A DNA stretch of 64,000 bases, taken from Homoserinibacter gongjuensis (GTDB lineage: Bacteria > Actinomycetota > Actinomycetes > Actinomycetales > Microbacteriaceae). Position numbers and translations under genes: made by a program. The stretch is taken from assembly GCF_030161875.1 (NCBI RefSeq), contig NZ_BSVA01000001.1, forward strand, positions 1,364,001-1,428,000, written 5' to 3'. The notes below the pieces were generated by a model, which was not told where the DNA came from, searched no databases, and saw nothing but the letters and a program-made list of their open reading frames with translations. Shown here piece after piece: positions 19,144 to 27,121 of this stretch (its first letter is position 1; each line of letters begins with the position of its first letter).

Positions 19144-19237
19144 GGGGATCCGGTTTCGGGACGCTGGCATCGGGACTGGCGGGAGCGCATCGCCGCCAGG
19201 CGATACGCGGGGGCATGCGTCCCGAAACCGGATCCCC
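19144..19237. repeat. Long hairpin with perfect 21-bp arms
   Basis: Bases 19144-19164 and 19217-19237 are exact inverse complements of 21 bp. Pairing extends outward imperfectly to about 19137 and 19243, and an inner stem (GCGCATCGCC with GGCGATACGC) is present. It resembles a miniature inverted-repeat element or a bidirectional transcription stop between convergent genes. Confidence 0.8.
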
Positions 19238-19264
19238 TCCCCGCAAAGCGTCGCGAGGAAGCGG

Positions 19265-19301
19265 GAGTTTCGAGACGCCGCTGCGCGGCTCCTCAACCAC
19301 C
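19265..19301. repeat. Dispersed palindromic repeat, inverted copy
   Basis: GAGTTTCGAGACGCCGC then GCGGCTCCTCAACCACC, lying immediately before the 3' end of the FAD oxidoreductase gene. Confidence 0.8.
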
Positions 19302-19311
19302 GGCAGGGCCG

Positions 19312-20840
19312 CTACGGCCGCACCAGCACCGCCCCGTCGCCCACGAGCACCTCGCGCAGCACGCCCGCAGGCACCGCATGCACCTCGCCCGCACCCCGCA
19401 CGGCGAGCGCCGCCGCCGTGCCCGCGGCCTGCCCGAGCATCTGGTACTGCGGCTCCATGCGGATCGACGAGAACGCCACGTGCGACGCCGACACGCACAC
19501 CGCCGCGAGCAGGTTCGACGCCTCCGCGGCCCGCGGCAGCAGCGCCCGGTACGGGATGCCGTAGGCCGGCACCGCGACCGAGAGGTACCCCTCGTTCACG
19601 ACGTGCGACTGCGCATCCGGGTGCTCCCACGCGGTGATCCAGCTGCGCTGCACCTCGCGGATGTCGAGGTGGTACGAACCGAGCGCGATCGTGTCATCCG
19701 GTACCAGGCCCGCCACGAGGTCGTGTTCCGTCAGCACCGTCTCGCCCACCATGCGCCGCGCCTCGCGCACGTAGAGCTGGTGCGGCAGGTGGTCGGTGTC
19801 GGCGAACTCGTCGGGCGCGAAGCCCCAGCGGCCGAGCTCCTCGCGGATGCCGCGTGGCACCGCCGGATCGCTCGACAGGAACCACAGGAACGAGAGCGCG
19901 TGCCGTGCGTGGTGCGCCGCGATCTCCGCGCGCTGGGCCGTCGAGCCCTCCGCCCATCCGAGCGCCGTGCCGTCGAGCACGCTGAGCGAGACGGGTCCGA
20001 GCGAGTTGGCGTCGCACTTGTCACCGGGCAGGTTCGGCTCGAGCCCGAGCCAGCGCCCCGCCGGTTCGTCGGCCCCGCCGACGGCGAGGTAACGGCGCCC
20101 GAGCTCCCAGTAGGCGGGGTCGTAGCCGTCCGGTTCGGTGAACGGGATGCGGTTGGCCGCGTTCGTGAGGCACAGCCGGTAGCCGTACGACATGACGTTG
20201 CCGTCGCCGGCCCCGACCTCGGCCATCGGCGCGGGCGCGAGCTGCGCGATGAGCGGCCCTCGCGCTCGCCGCTCGGGTCGTCGCGGAACGGCGAGACGCC
20301 CCACGGCATCGAGTGGCGCCCGGGTGCGATCTCGCGGCGTCCCGCGAAGCGCTCGCCGTAGAGCGCACGGTCCTCGCGCCCCACGCGCGTGGCGACGCCC
20401 GCGAGCGCGAGCACGTCGCCCTCGTACGTCGCGTCGACGACGACGCCCGCGCCCACGACGGGCCCGGATGCGAGCCGCAGCCCCGTCAGGCGCGTTCCGG
20501 ACTTCTCGACCGACGCCACCGCCGCATCCAGCACCACCTCGACGCCGGCATCCTCGAGCCAGCGCCGCAGGATGCCCTCGGCGACGTGCGGCTCGGGCCC
20601 CGCGTAGTGGCCGACGGACACGCCATAATGCTCTGCCACGTCGCGCCGAAAGCGCGCCGCGAGCCCGCCCAGCACCCGCACGTCGCCGACATCGGTGTAG
20701 CCGAGCCCGCCCGACACCATGCCGCCGAGGTGCCGCCCGGCTTCGAGCAGCACGACCTGCGCGCCGTGCTCGGCCGCCGCGACGGCTGCTGCGACGCCCG
20801 CGGCGGTCCCGCCGACCACCACGACCTCGGCCGCGCTCAT
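19312..20840 (-). CDS. FAD-dependent oxidoreductase (one frame break)
   Basis: FAD-dependent oxidoreductase of the FAD_oxidored (PF12831-like) type, about 509 residues when repaired. The N-terminus has VVVVGGTAAGVAAAVAAAEH, a variant dinucleotide loop, and HLGGMVSGGLGYTD. The C-terminal half includes YQMLGQAAGTAAALAV, typical of this family. A base is missing at GGCCC (20255-20259), where EREGPLIAQLAPAP is expected. ATG overlaps the GH1 stop by 4 bp, so it is third in the GH2-GH1 operon. Members are often found in glycan loci but the reaction is not established; no signal peptide is seen. Confidence 0.85.
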
Positions 20841-22251
20841 CCGAACGCCCCGAGCGAGTCGACGGCGCTCTCGGCCGCGGCGTGCTCGGGCACCGCCGCG
20901 AGGTCGCCGCCCGCCGCGACGAGAGCGGCATAGTGCCGGGCACTGTGCTTCACGATGCGCTCGCCCGTCGGGTAGTCGACGTAGACGAGCCCGAAGCGCG
21001 GGCGGTAGCCGAGCGACCACTCGAAGTTGTCGAAGAGCGACCAGTGCGTGTAGCCCACGAGCGGCACCCCCGCCGCCACGGCATCCGCCATCGCCGCCAC
21101 GTGCTGGCGCAGGTAGCGGATGCGGCGCACGTCGTGCACCTCGCCGTCGTGCTGCGGCGTCTCGTTCGAGACGAGCCCGTTCTCGGTGATCATGAGGGGC
21201 ACGCCGGGGTACTCGCGGTGCAGGCGCAGCAACAGCTCGCGCAGCGCATCCGGCACGATCTCGGTGCCCTCATCCGAGAGCCGAGACTCCTCGGGCGCGC
21301 GCACGACCTGCCACGGGAACGGCCGGTCGGGCCCCACTTCGGCGGCCTGCATGACGCGCCGCGTGTAGTAGTTCACCCCGAGGAAGTCGCTGCGCCCGCG
21401 GATGGCCGCCTCGTCGCCGTCGCGGATGACATCGAGCGGGCCGCCGGTCGCGCGCTCCCAGTGCTCGCGCATGTCGTCGGGGTAGCCCTGCCCGAGCAGC
21501 GGCTCGAGGAACCAGCGGTTGACGTAGCCGTCGCTGGCCCACGCCGCCGCCCGGTCCGCGTCGGAATCGGATGCCGGCACGCACGGCAGCAGGTTGGGCG
21601 CCGCCCCGATGCGGCCCGCCACGAGCGGCCGCATGGCGTCGTAGGCCGCGCCGTGCGCGAGCAGCACGTGGTGCCCGGCCGCGACGGCGGCGCCCAGGTC
21701 GGCGATGCCGGGCGCGTGGATGCCGAGCTGGTAGCCCAGCAGCTGGATGATCCACGGCTCGTTCTGGGTGATCCACCACGGCACACGGTCGCCGAGGCGC
21801 CCGGCCACGGCCTCCGCGTAGTGCACGAACGCGTCGACGCTCGAGCGGTCGACCCAGCCGCGACGGTCCATGAGGGCCTCGGGCATGTCCCAGTGGTTGA
21901 GGGTGACGACGGGCGCGATGCCGCGCTCGAGCAGGGCGTCGACGATGCGCTCGTAGTGGTCGAGAGCGCGCTCCTCGATGCGCCCGCGGCCGTCGGGCAC
22001 GACACGCGACCAGCCGATCGAGAACCGGTAGGCGCGCATGCCGAGTTCGGCGAGCAGCTCGACATCGTCACGCCAGCGCCGGTAGGAGTCGACGGCGATC
22101 GACGCGTCGCCGCCGCCCTCGATCGCGCCAGGGCGCCGCACGAAGGCGTCCCACACGGAGGGGCCGCGACCGTCGGCCTCGAGCGAGCCCTCGATCTGGT
22201 ACGCGCTCGTCGCGGCACCCCAGAGGAAGTCGGCGGGGAAGGGGTGGTCAT
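20837..22251 (-). CDS. Beta-glucosidase-type enzyme, GH1 (frame break near start)
   Basis: Retaining beta-glycosidase of family 1, about 471 residues. FLWGAATSAYQIEGS is the N-terminal signature, TQNEPW contains the acid/base Glu and MITENG the nucleophile Glu. It is cytoplasmic and hydrolyses beta-glucosides or related beta-glycosides. The ATG at 22251 overlaps the GH2 stop (ATGA) and has GAGGAG upstream, but four codons later the frame shifts. One more base in GGGG at 22241-22244 joins the ATG to the conserved frame (MTTPFPADFLWG). Without that repair no conventional start is in frame, only read-through from repeat sequence. Confidence 0.9.
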
Positions 22252-24893
22252 GATGCTCCTCGGTTCTCGGATGCGGGGTCGGGGTTTCGAGACGCCGCCT
22301 TCGGCGGCTCCTCAACCACCTCGGTGGGGTTGGTGGTTTCAACCACCTCGGTGGGCGGTGGCAGCGGCACGGGGTCGGCGTTCCACGCGTCGACGACGAG
22401 CTCGCCCTCGCGTGGGGACCCGCTCACGAGTGGCAGGTCGCGCACCTCGTTCGGCAGCAGCGGCCGGGGGTCGGCGAGCGCCGCGATGAGGCGCGCGTCG
22501 TCGGGGGTGCGCACGTCGCGCGGGCCCCACGCGACGGCGGCGACCGGTCCCGTGTTGCGGATGCGCCATCCGCTCTCCGTCGCCTCGGCTGCGAGCGCCG
22601 TGCGGGGCAGGTGCCGCAGCGCGGCGAGGTCGGCGTCGCCGGTCTGCAGCACGGTCTCGTCGTCGACCGTCGCGCCGTCTGCGGCGAGCCAGCGTGCGCG
22701 CCACAGGAATGGGCCGTCGGGCGTTGGAGCGCTCAGCTCGCCCCGCGCACCCGGGTTCTCGACGGCGTCGAGGGCGACACTCGTCGCCGCGAGCTCCCGG
22801 CCCGTGAGGTCGAGCACCGACAGCTCGAGCCGTCCACCGGTGGGCCGCCCGGGCCGACTCCAGAGCCACGCCGAGGCTGACACCGACGCGTGCCCGCCCC
22901 ACGCCGTGCGCTCTGTCACGAAGGTGACGCGCTCGCCGGCGAAGGCCCGTGCCAATACGCCGAGCGCGGGCTTCGGTTCCCCGTCGAAGCCGACGAGCGC
23001 GGTGCCCCAGGCGTTCGGATACGACTCCGCGAGCTGCCAGGGCAGCACCATCGAGGTGCGCGGCCAGCGGCGGCGGTCGGCCTCGAGCGCGATCGCGAGC
23101 CCCGAGACCTGCAGCCACTGGCTCGCGCGGCGCAGCTCGTCGAGCGCCATCCCCTCGCCGAAGAGCTGCTCGACCTGGGCCGCGTTGTTCCACCACTCGC
23201 CGAGGTGTCGCATGAGCGGGTTCGTGCGGTCGGCCGGCTCACGCGCCTCGCGCGGCACGAGGTGCTCGAAGAGCCGACGGTTGGCCATGCCCTCCACGCC
23301 GAACTCGGTGTGGGCGAGCGCCGTGCCCGCCGCCGCGAGGGTGTGCTGCGCCTCGGTGCCCTGGTACTCCCACGGGCCGTGCACGTCGTGTTGCGCCTCG
23401 GGGTCGCGTGTGATCACGTCGATCCGGTGATGGAACTCGGGGCCGCTCGGCGAGGTGGGCAGCCAGCCGCGCTCCGGGTCGAGCTCGTGCACGACGTCGG
23501 CGAGCGCGCGCAGCACGGCGCTGTCGTCGGTGCCGAGCGGGCCCTGCGCGCCTTGCAGCTCGTTGCCGCCTCCCCACAGCACGAGCGAGGGGTGATGGCG
23601 GCGCGCGGGAACGAGCAGCCGAGCGTCGGCCACGAACCCGGCCACGACATCCGGGTCGTCGCTCGGCGCGCTCTGGATGCCCGACGACGACTGCGAGAAC
23701 TCCTGCCACACGAGCAGCCCGCGTTCGTCGCACGCCTCGAAGAACTCGGGGGTCTCCACGAGCCCTCCGCCCCAGACGCGCAGCATCCGGGCTCCGGATG
23801 CCTGAGCCAGGTCGAGCAGGTGCGCGAGCCGCTCGCGCGTCACCTCGCCGAACTGCGCATCGGCGGGCGCCCAGTTGACGCCCGTGAGCGGCACCGGCAC
23901 GCCGTTGACCCGGAGGCCGTAGGGCAGCGCGTTGACGGGCGAGCCGGGCGTGCGCTCCCACGCGAGGTGCCGGAAGCCGATCCGCCGCACCTCCTCGTGG
24001 CTGCCGACCTGCACCCGCAGCTCGGCGAGGTGGGCGCCGCCCACGGGCCACCACAGCGGCGGGTGCGCCACCTCGATCGTGAGCGTCGCCGCGCCGTCCG
24101 CATCGATCGGCCCGGTCGCGTGCAGCTCCCGCCCGTCGCCGAGGTCGAGGCGCGCCGTCACCTCGCACCCGGATGCCGCCTCCGTTCCCACGCGCACGGT
24201 CACCGTGGCGCGCGCGAGCTCGGCGGTGGTCGCGCTCGCGACCTCGAGGGATGCGAACCGTGCCCCGCGCCGCAACCGCACCGGACGCCAGATGCCCTGG
24301 TGCGGGAAGGGCGGGCAGAAGTCCCAGCCGTAGCCGAGGCGGGGTGCGTGCCGGCGCACCGCATCCGTGCGGCCGACTTGTGGCACTCCGGCCGGCACCG
24401 GGTCGACGACGACGGCGAGCACATGGGTGCCCGGGGTGACCCGCAGCGGCAGGCGCAGCGGGCGGTAGAGCCCGTCGACGCGGCCGAGTTCCTCGCCATC
24501 CCAGAACACCCGACCGCCCGGGTCGATCCCGTCGAATTCGAGCACCGCATCCGCGTCGCGCCAGCTCTCGTCGAGCCCGACGAGCCGCCGCAGCACCCAG
24601 GAGCGGGCGCCGGTCCATTCGGCTGACCGGCTGCCCCAGCCGCGTCGCGGGTCGGAGATCGCGCCGGTGCCGGCAAGGGCGTCGACGACACTCCCGGGCA
24701 CGCGGATCGGCGACCAGCCAGGCGCCCCGCTGTCGGGTGCGACGCTGTTGAGCGCGTCGGGCGGGGGTGCGGCCACGTACCAACGCCACGTTTCGCCGAT
24801 CGACTCCCGCAGCTGCCAGGTCCCCTCGAGGGGCAGTTCGTCAATCCCTTGCAGCGGGAGCCCCGCGCGACCTATAGTCCTCACGACGCCCAT
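22248..24893 (-). CDS. Beta-mannosidase-type enzyme, GH2
   Basis: Large family 2 glycoside hydrolase of 881 residues with jelly-roll, immunoglobulin-like and TIM-barrel parts. LVLWGGGNELQG holds the acid/base Glu and ALAHTEFGVEGM the nucleophile Glu; the overall pattern is that of beta-mannosidases. ATG at 24893 overlaps the last base of the operator at 24893-24910, and AACGAT lies five bases upstream, suggesting a leaderless mRNA. A later start near LPLEGTW is possible because a second promoter-like box lies at 24871-24876. The last 30 or so residues (PTEVVETTNPTEVVEE and on) are encoded by a dispersed repeat copy. It heads the GH2-GH1-FAD operon. Confidence 0.88.
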   Translation of the reverse strand: MGVVRTIGRAGLPLQGIDELPLEGTWQLRESIGETWRWYVAAPPPDALNSVAPDSGAPGWSPIRVPGSVVDALAGTGAISDPRRGWGSRSAEWTGARSWVLRRLVGLDESWRDADAVLEFDGIDPGGRVFWDGEELGRVDGLYRPLRLPLRVTPGTHVLAVVVDPVPAGVPQVGRTDAVRRHAPRLGYGWDFCPPFPHQGIWRPVRLRRGARFASLEVASATTAELARATVTVRVGTEAASGCEVTARLDLGDGRELHATGPIDADGAATLTIEVAHPPLWWPVGGAHLAELRVQVGSHEEVRRIGFRHLAWERTPGSPVNALPYGLRVNGVPVPLTGVNWAPADAQFGEVTRERLAHLLDLAQASGARMLRVWGGGLVETPEFFEACDERGLLVWQEFSQSSSGIQSAPSDDPDVVAGFVADARLLVPARRHHPSLVLWGGGNELQGAQGPLGTDDSAVLRALADVVHELDPERGWLPTSPSGPEFHHRIDVITRDPEAQHDVHGPWEYQGTEAQHTLAAAGTALAHTEFGVEGMANRRLFEHLVPREAREPADRTNPLMRHLGEWWNNAAQVEQLFGEGMALDELRRASQWLQVSGLAIALEADRRRWPRTSMVLPWQLAESYPNAWGTALVGFDGEPKPALGVLARAFAGERVTFVTERTAWGGHASVSASAWLWSRPGRPTGGRLELSVLDLTGRELAATSVALDAVENPGARGELSAPTPDGPFLWRARWLAADGATVDDETVLQTGDADLAALRHLPRTALAAEATESGWRIRNTGPVAAVAWGPRDVRTPDDARLIAALADPRPLLPNEVRDLPLVSGSPREGELVVDAWNADPVPLPPPTEVVETTNPTEVVEEPPKAASRNPDPASENRGAS
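22281..22355. repeat. Dispersed palindromic repeat inside GH2 3' coding end
   Basis: An inverted copy (GGGGTTTCGAGACGCCGCC then GGCGGCTCCTCAACCACC, 22281-22320) is followed by a 16-bp word CAACCACCTCGGTGGG present twice (22313-22328 and 22340-22355). It is translated as the C-terminal tail of the GH2 protein. Confidence 0.85.
24849..24878 (+). promoter_or_regulatory. Promoter of ABC importer genes
   Basis: TTGCAG (24849-24854), 18-bp spacer, TATAGT (24873-24878). Transcription would start near 24885, just before the LacI-type operator and about 100 bases before the permease ATG. The same AT-rich box read on the minus strand (TATAGG, with TTCCAC 17 bp upstream inside the operator) may serve GH2. 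Confidence 0.55.
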
Positions 24894-24910
24894 GTGGAAT
24901 CGTTACCACA
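24893..24910. promoter_or_regulatory. LacI-type operator between GH2 and importer
   Basis: TGTGGAATCGTTACCACA, with seven of nine base pairs symmetric. It overlaps the GH2 start on the minus strand and lies just downstream of the plus-strand promoter, so one bound repressor could silence both directions. Confidence 0.8.
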
Positions 24911-24987
24911 TTTCGGTGCCGGAGTCGATGTCGCCTCAGAGAGGAAGCCCCCGTGAAACCCACCCGCAGCAGCGTGGAGGTCACCTG

Positions 24988-25938
24988 ATGGCCAACACCA
25001 TGACGGTCGAGACCACCGCAGGAACCCGCGTGTTCAAGACCAGCAAGTACAACCGCCGAGAGGCCCTCGCGGGCTATCTGTTCATCTCGCCTTGGATCGT
25101 GGGATTCCTGATCTTCACGCTCGGCGCGATGATCTACAGCCTGGTGATCTCGTTCACCTACTACCAGCTCGCCACCAACACGGCGCGGCCGGCCGGACTC
25201 GCCAACTACGAGGCGCTGTTCGACGACCCGAAGGTGATGATGTCGCTCGGCAACACGCTCTTCTACGCCGTGCTCGCCGTGCCGCTCGAGATCATCTTCG
25301 CGCTCTTCCTCGCGATGCTGCTCAACAACGTCCGTCGCGGAGCCGGTGTGTTCCGCACCCTCTACTACCTGCCGAAGATGACCCCGGCGGTGGCGACGGC
25401 ATCCGTGTTCTTCCTGCTGCTCAACGGCAACCAGGGCGCCATCAACAAGGGCCTCGCCGCGATCGGCATCCAGGGCCCGCAATGGCTGCTCGACCCCAAC
25501 TGGGTCAAGCCGTCGATCGTGCTCATGACGCTGTGGGGCGTCAGCGGCACGATGGTGATCTTCCTCGCAGCACTCAAGACCGTGCCGCGTGATCTCTACG
25601 AGGTCGCCCAGATCGACGGCGCGGGGCCCGTGCGCCGCTTCTTCTCGATCACGCTGCCGATGATCTCGGGCGCGATGTTCTTCAACGTCATCGTGCTCAC
25701 GATCGCCGCGCTGCAGACCTTCGACCAGGCGTACCTGCTGTTCTATCGCGATACAGGAACCGGGGCGCCGGATGCGTCGCTGTTCTACGCGATCTACCTG
25801 TTCCAGCAGGCGTTCCGGCAGTTCAACTTCGGCTTCGCCGCGGCCATGGCCTGGTTGCTGTTCCTGATCATCATGATCATCTCGCTCGTGCAGGTGAAGC
25901 TCGGCAACCGGTTCGTCTACTACGAGAGCGAGCGCTGA
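24988..25938 (+). CDS. Sugar ABC transporter permease (CUT1, MalF-like)
   Basis: Inner-membrane permease of a CUT1 sugar importer, 316 residues with six predicted membrane spans from GYLFISPWIVGFLIF on. The EAA loop reads LYEVAQIDGAGPVRRFFSITLP, the ATPase docking site. ATG was chosen for the GTGGAGG seven bases upstream; longer frames would run into the promoter. Its stop overlaps the next permease start (TGATG). No ATPase gene is present, so a shared MsiK-type ATPase encoded elsewhere is expected. Confidence 0.93.
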   Translation: MANTMTVETTAGTRVFKTSKYNRREALAGYLFISPWIVGFLIFTLGAMIYSLVISFTYYQLATNTARPAGLANYEALFDDPKVMMSLGNTLFYAVLAVPLEIIFALFLAMLLNNVRRGAGVFRTLYYLPKMTPAVATASVFFLLLNGNQGAINKGLAAIGIQGPQWLLDPNWVKPSIVLMTLWGVSGTMVIFLAALKTVPRDLYEVAQIDGAGPVRRFFSITLPMISGAMFFNVIVLTIAALQTFDQAYLLFYRDTGTGAPDASLFYAIYLFQQAFRQFNFGFAAAMAWLLFLIIMIISLVQVKLGNRFVYYESER

Positions 25939-26863
25939 TGTCCGTCGACACCTCCGCCCTGGCCCCGACCATCTCGAGCGCGGGCAAGGAGCGCCCCGCC
26001 ATCGTCAAGCCGCGTCGCAGCATCGGCTCGATCCTCGGGCAGGTCATCCACTGGATCGTGCTGGTGTTCTTCGCGGCGCTGTTCCTGTATCCGTTCGCAT
26101 GGCTGCTCGCCGCGAGCTTCAAGCCGCGCGGGCAGGTCTTCGACAACCTGCTGATTCCGAAGACATTCCAGCCCGAGAACTTCGTGCAGGTGTGGAACGA
26201 GCTGCCCCTGCTGGCGTGGGTCGGCAACAGCATCCTCATCGCCGTGCTCGCGGCCGGCTTCGTCACGGTGTCGAGCTCGCTCGTCGCCTGGGGGTTCGCC
26301 TACTTCCGCTTCCCGGGCCGCGGGATCCTGTTCGGCCTCGTGCTGGCCACGATGATGCTGCCCGGCGCGGTGACGCTCGTGCCGCAGTACCTGATCTGGA
26401 ACAACATCGGGCTGGTGGGCACCAACATCCCGCTGTGGGGCATGAACCTCTTCGGCTCGGCCTTCTACATCTTCCTGCAACGCCAGTTCTTCCTGGGGCT
26501 GCCACGGGAGATCTTCGAGGCGGCTCGCGTCGACGGCGTGAGCTACTGGGGGATGTTCTGGAGGATGGCGTTCCCGCTGTCGATCCCGTCGTTCATCATC
26601 GTGTTCCTGTTCGAGTTCCAGGCGAGCTGGAACAACCTGCAGGCGGCGCTCATCTACCTGAACGCCGGCAGCGCCGAGGGCTACACGGTGCCGCTCGGTA
26701 TCGCGTCGGCGATGACGAAGTACAGCCCCACGAACGGTGGTCACGGCGACTACCAGTACGTCATGGTGGCGGCGCTCCTCGTGACGTTGCCCATGCTCAT
26801 CCTGTTCGCGTTCGGGCAGCGCTACTTCATCGAGGGGTGGCGACCCAGGGTCGCAAGGGCTGA
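25938..26863 (+). CDS. Sugar ABC transporter permease (CUT1, MalG-like), frame break at 3' end
   Basis: Second CUT1 permease, about 308 residues. Its EAA loop is IFEAARVDGVSYWGMFWRMAFP, and the C-terminus should read FGQRYFIEGVATQGRKG as in the family. As given, one G is missing at GGGG (26834-26837), so the frame runs on to 27125 with about 90 meaningless residues across the hairpin and operator of the next gene. Restoring the G brings in the TGA at 26861-26863. Its ATG overlaps the preceding stop by one base. Confidence 0.9.
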
Positions 26864-26888
26864 GCGCGCATCGCGCGTCGCATCCGCC

Positions 26889-26932
26889 GCGGGCGGGTCG
26901 CACTGGGAACGATTCCAGCGCGACCCGCCCGC
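26889..26932 (+). terminator. Hairpin after permease genes
   Basis: Perfect 13-bp arms GCGGGCGGGTCGC (26889-26901) and GCGACCCGCCCGC (26920-26932), 25 bases after the repaired permease stop. No T-tract follows. Its loop contains an operator-like core (26904-26917). It probably ends or attenuates transcription before the binding-protein gene. Confidence 0.65.
26902..26919. promoter_or_regulatory. Weak LacI-type operator, possible auxiliary site
   Basis: ACTGGGAACGATTCCAGC shares the core TGG-x-A-x-CG-x-T-x-CCA with the five better operators but lacks the outer TG/CA. It lies 134 bp upstream of the operator at 27036. Confidence 0.35.
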
Positions 26933-27001
26933 TTGCGTGCCGAGTGCAGCGCACTCAGCGGGCATGAATTCGCTGCACTTTCGCGAATGCTCGTCAACCC
27001 C

Positions 27002-27030
27002 TTGTCGCGGCGGCGTCTCTGAGGTACGGT
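27002..27030 (+). promoter_or_regulatory. Promoter of binding-protein gene
   Basis: TTGTCG (27002-27007), 17-bp spacer, TACGGT (27025-27030). The start would fall near 27037, the first bases of the operator. Confidence 0.6.
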
Positions 27031-27035
27031 CGCCG

Positions 27036-27053
27036 TGTGGGATGGTTCCCACA
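27036..27053. promoter_or_regulatory. LacI-type operator before binding-protein gene
   Basis: TGTGGGATGGTTCCCACA, arms TGTGGGA and TCCCACA perfect, centre changed from CG to GG. Positioned over the transcription start, as at 9790. Confidence 0.75.
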
Positions 27054-27121
27054 TCTGGATCACGTTCCGAGTGCTCGATGGCGAGGACGCCGCGAGCTCG
27101 CAGCTCCGAGAGGACATTTCG

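Noticed and set aside
24866-24893. Moving the GH2 start downstream because of a TATAGG box
   Set aside because: No ATG or GTG is in frame there; a leaderless ATG at 24893 fits the operator geometry seen at GH84. Kept only as an alternative.
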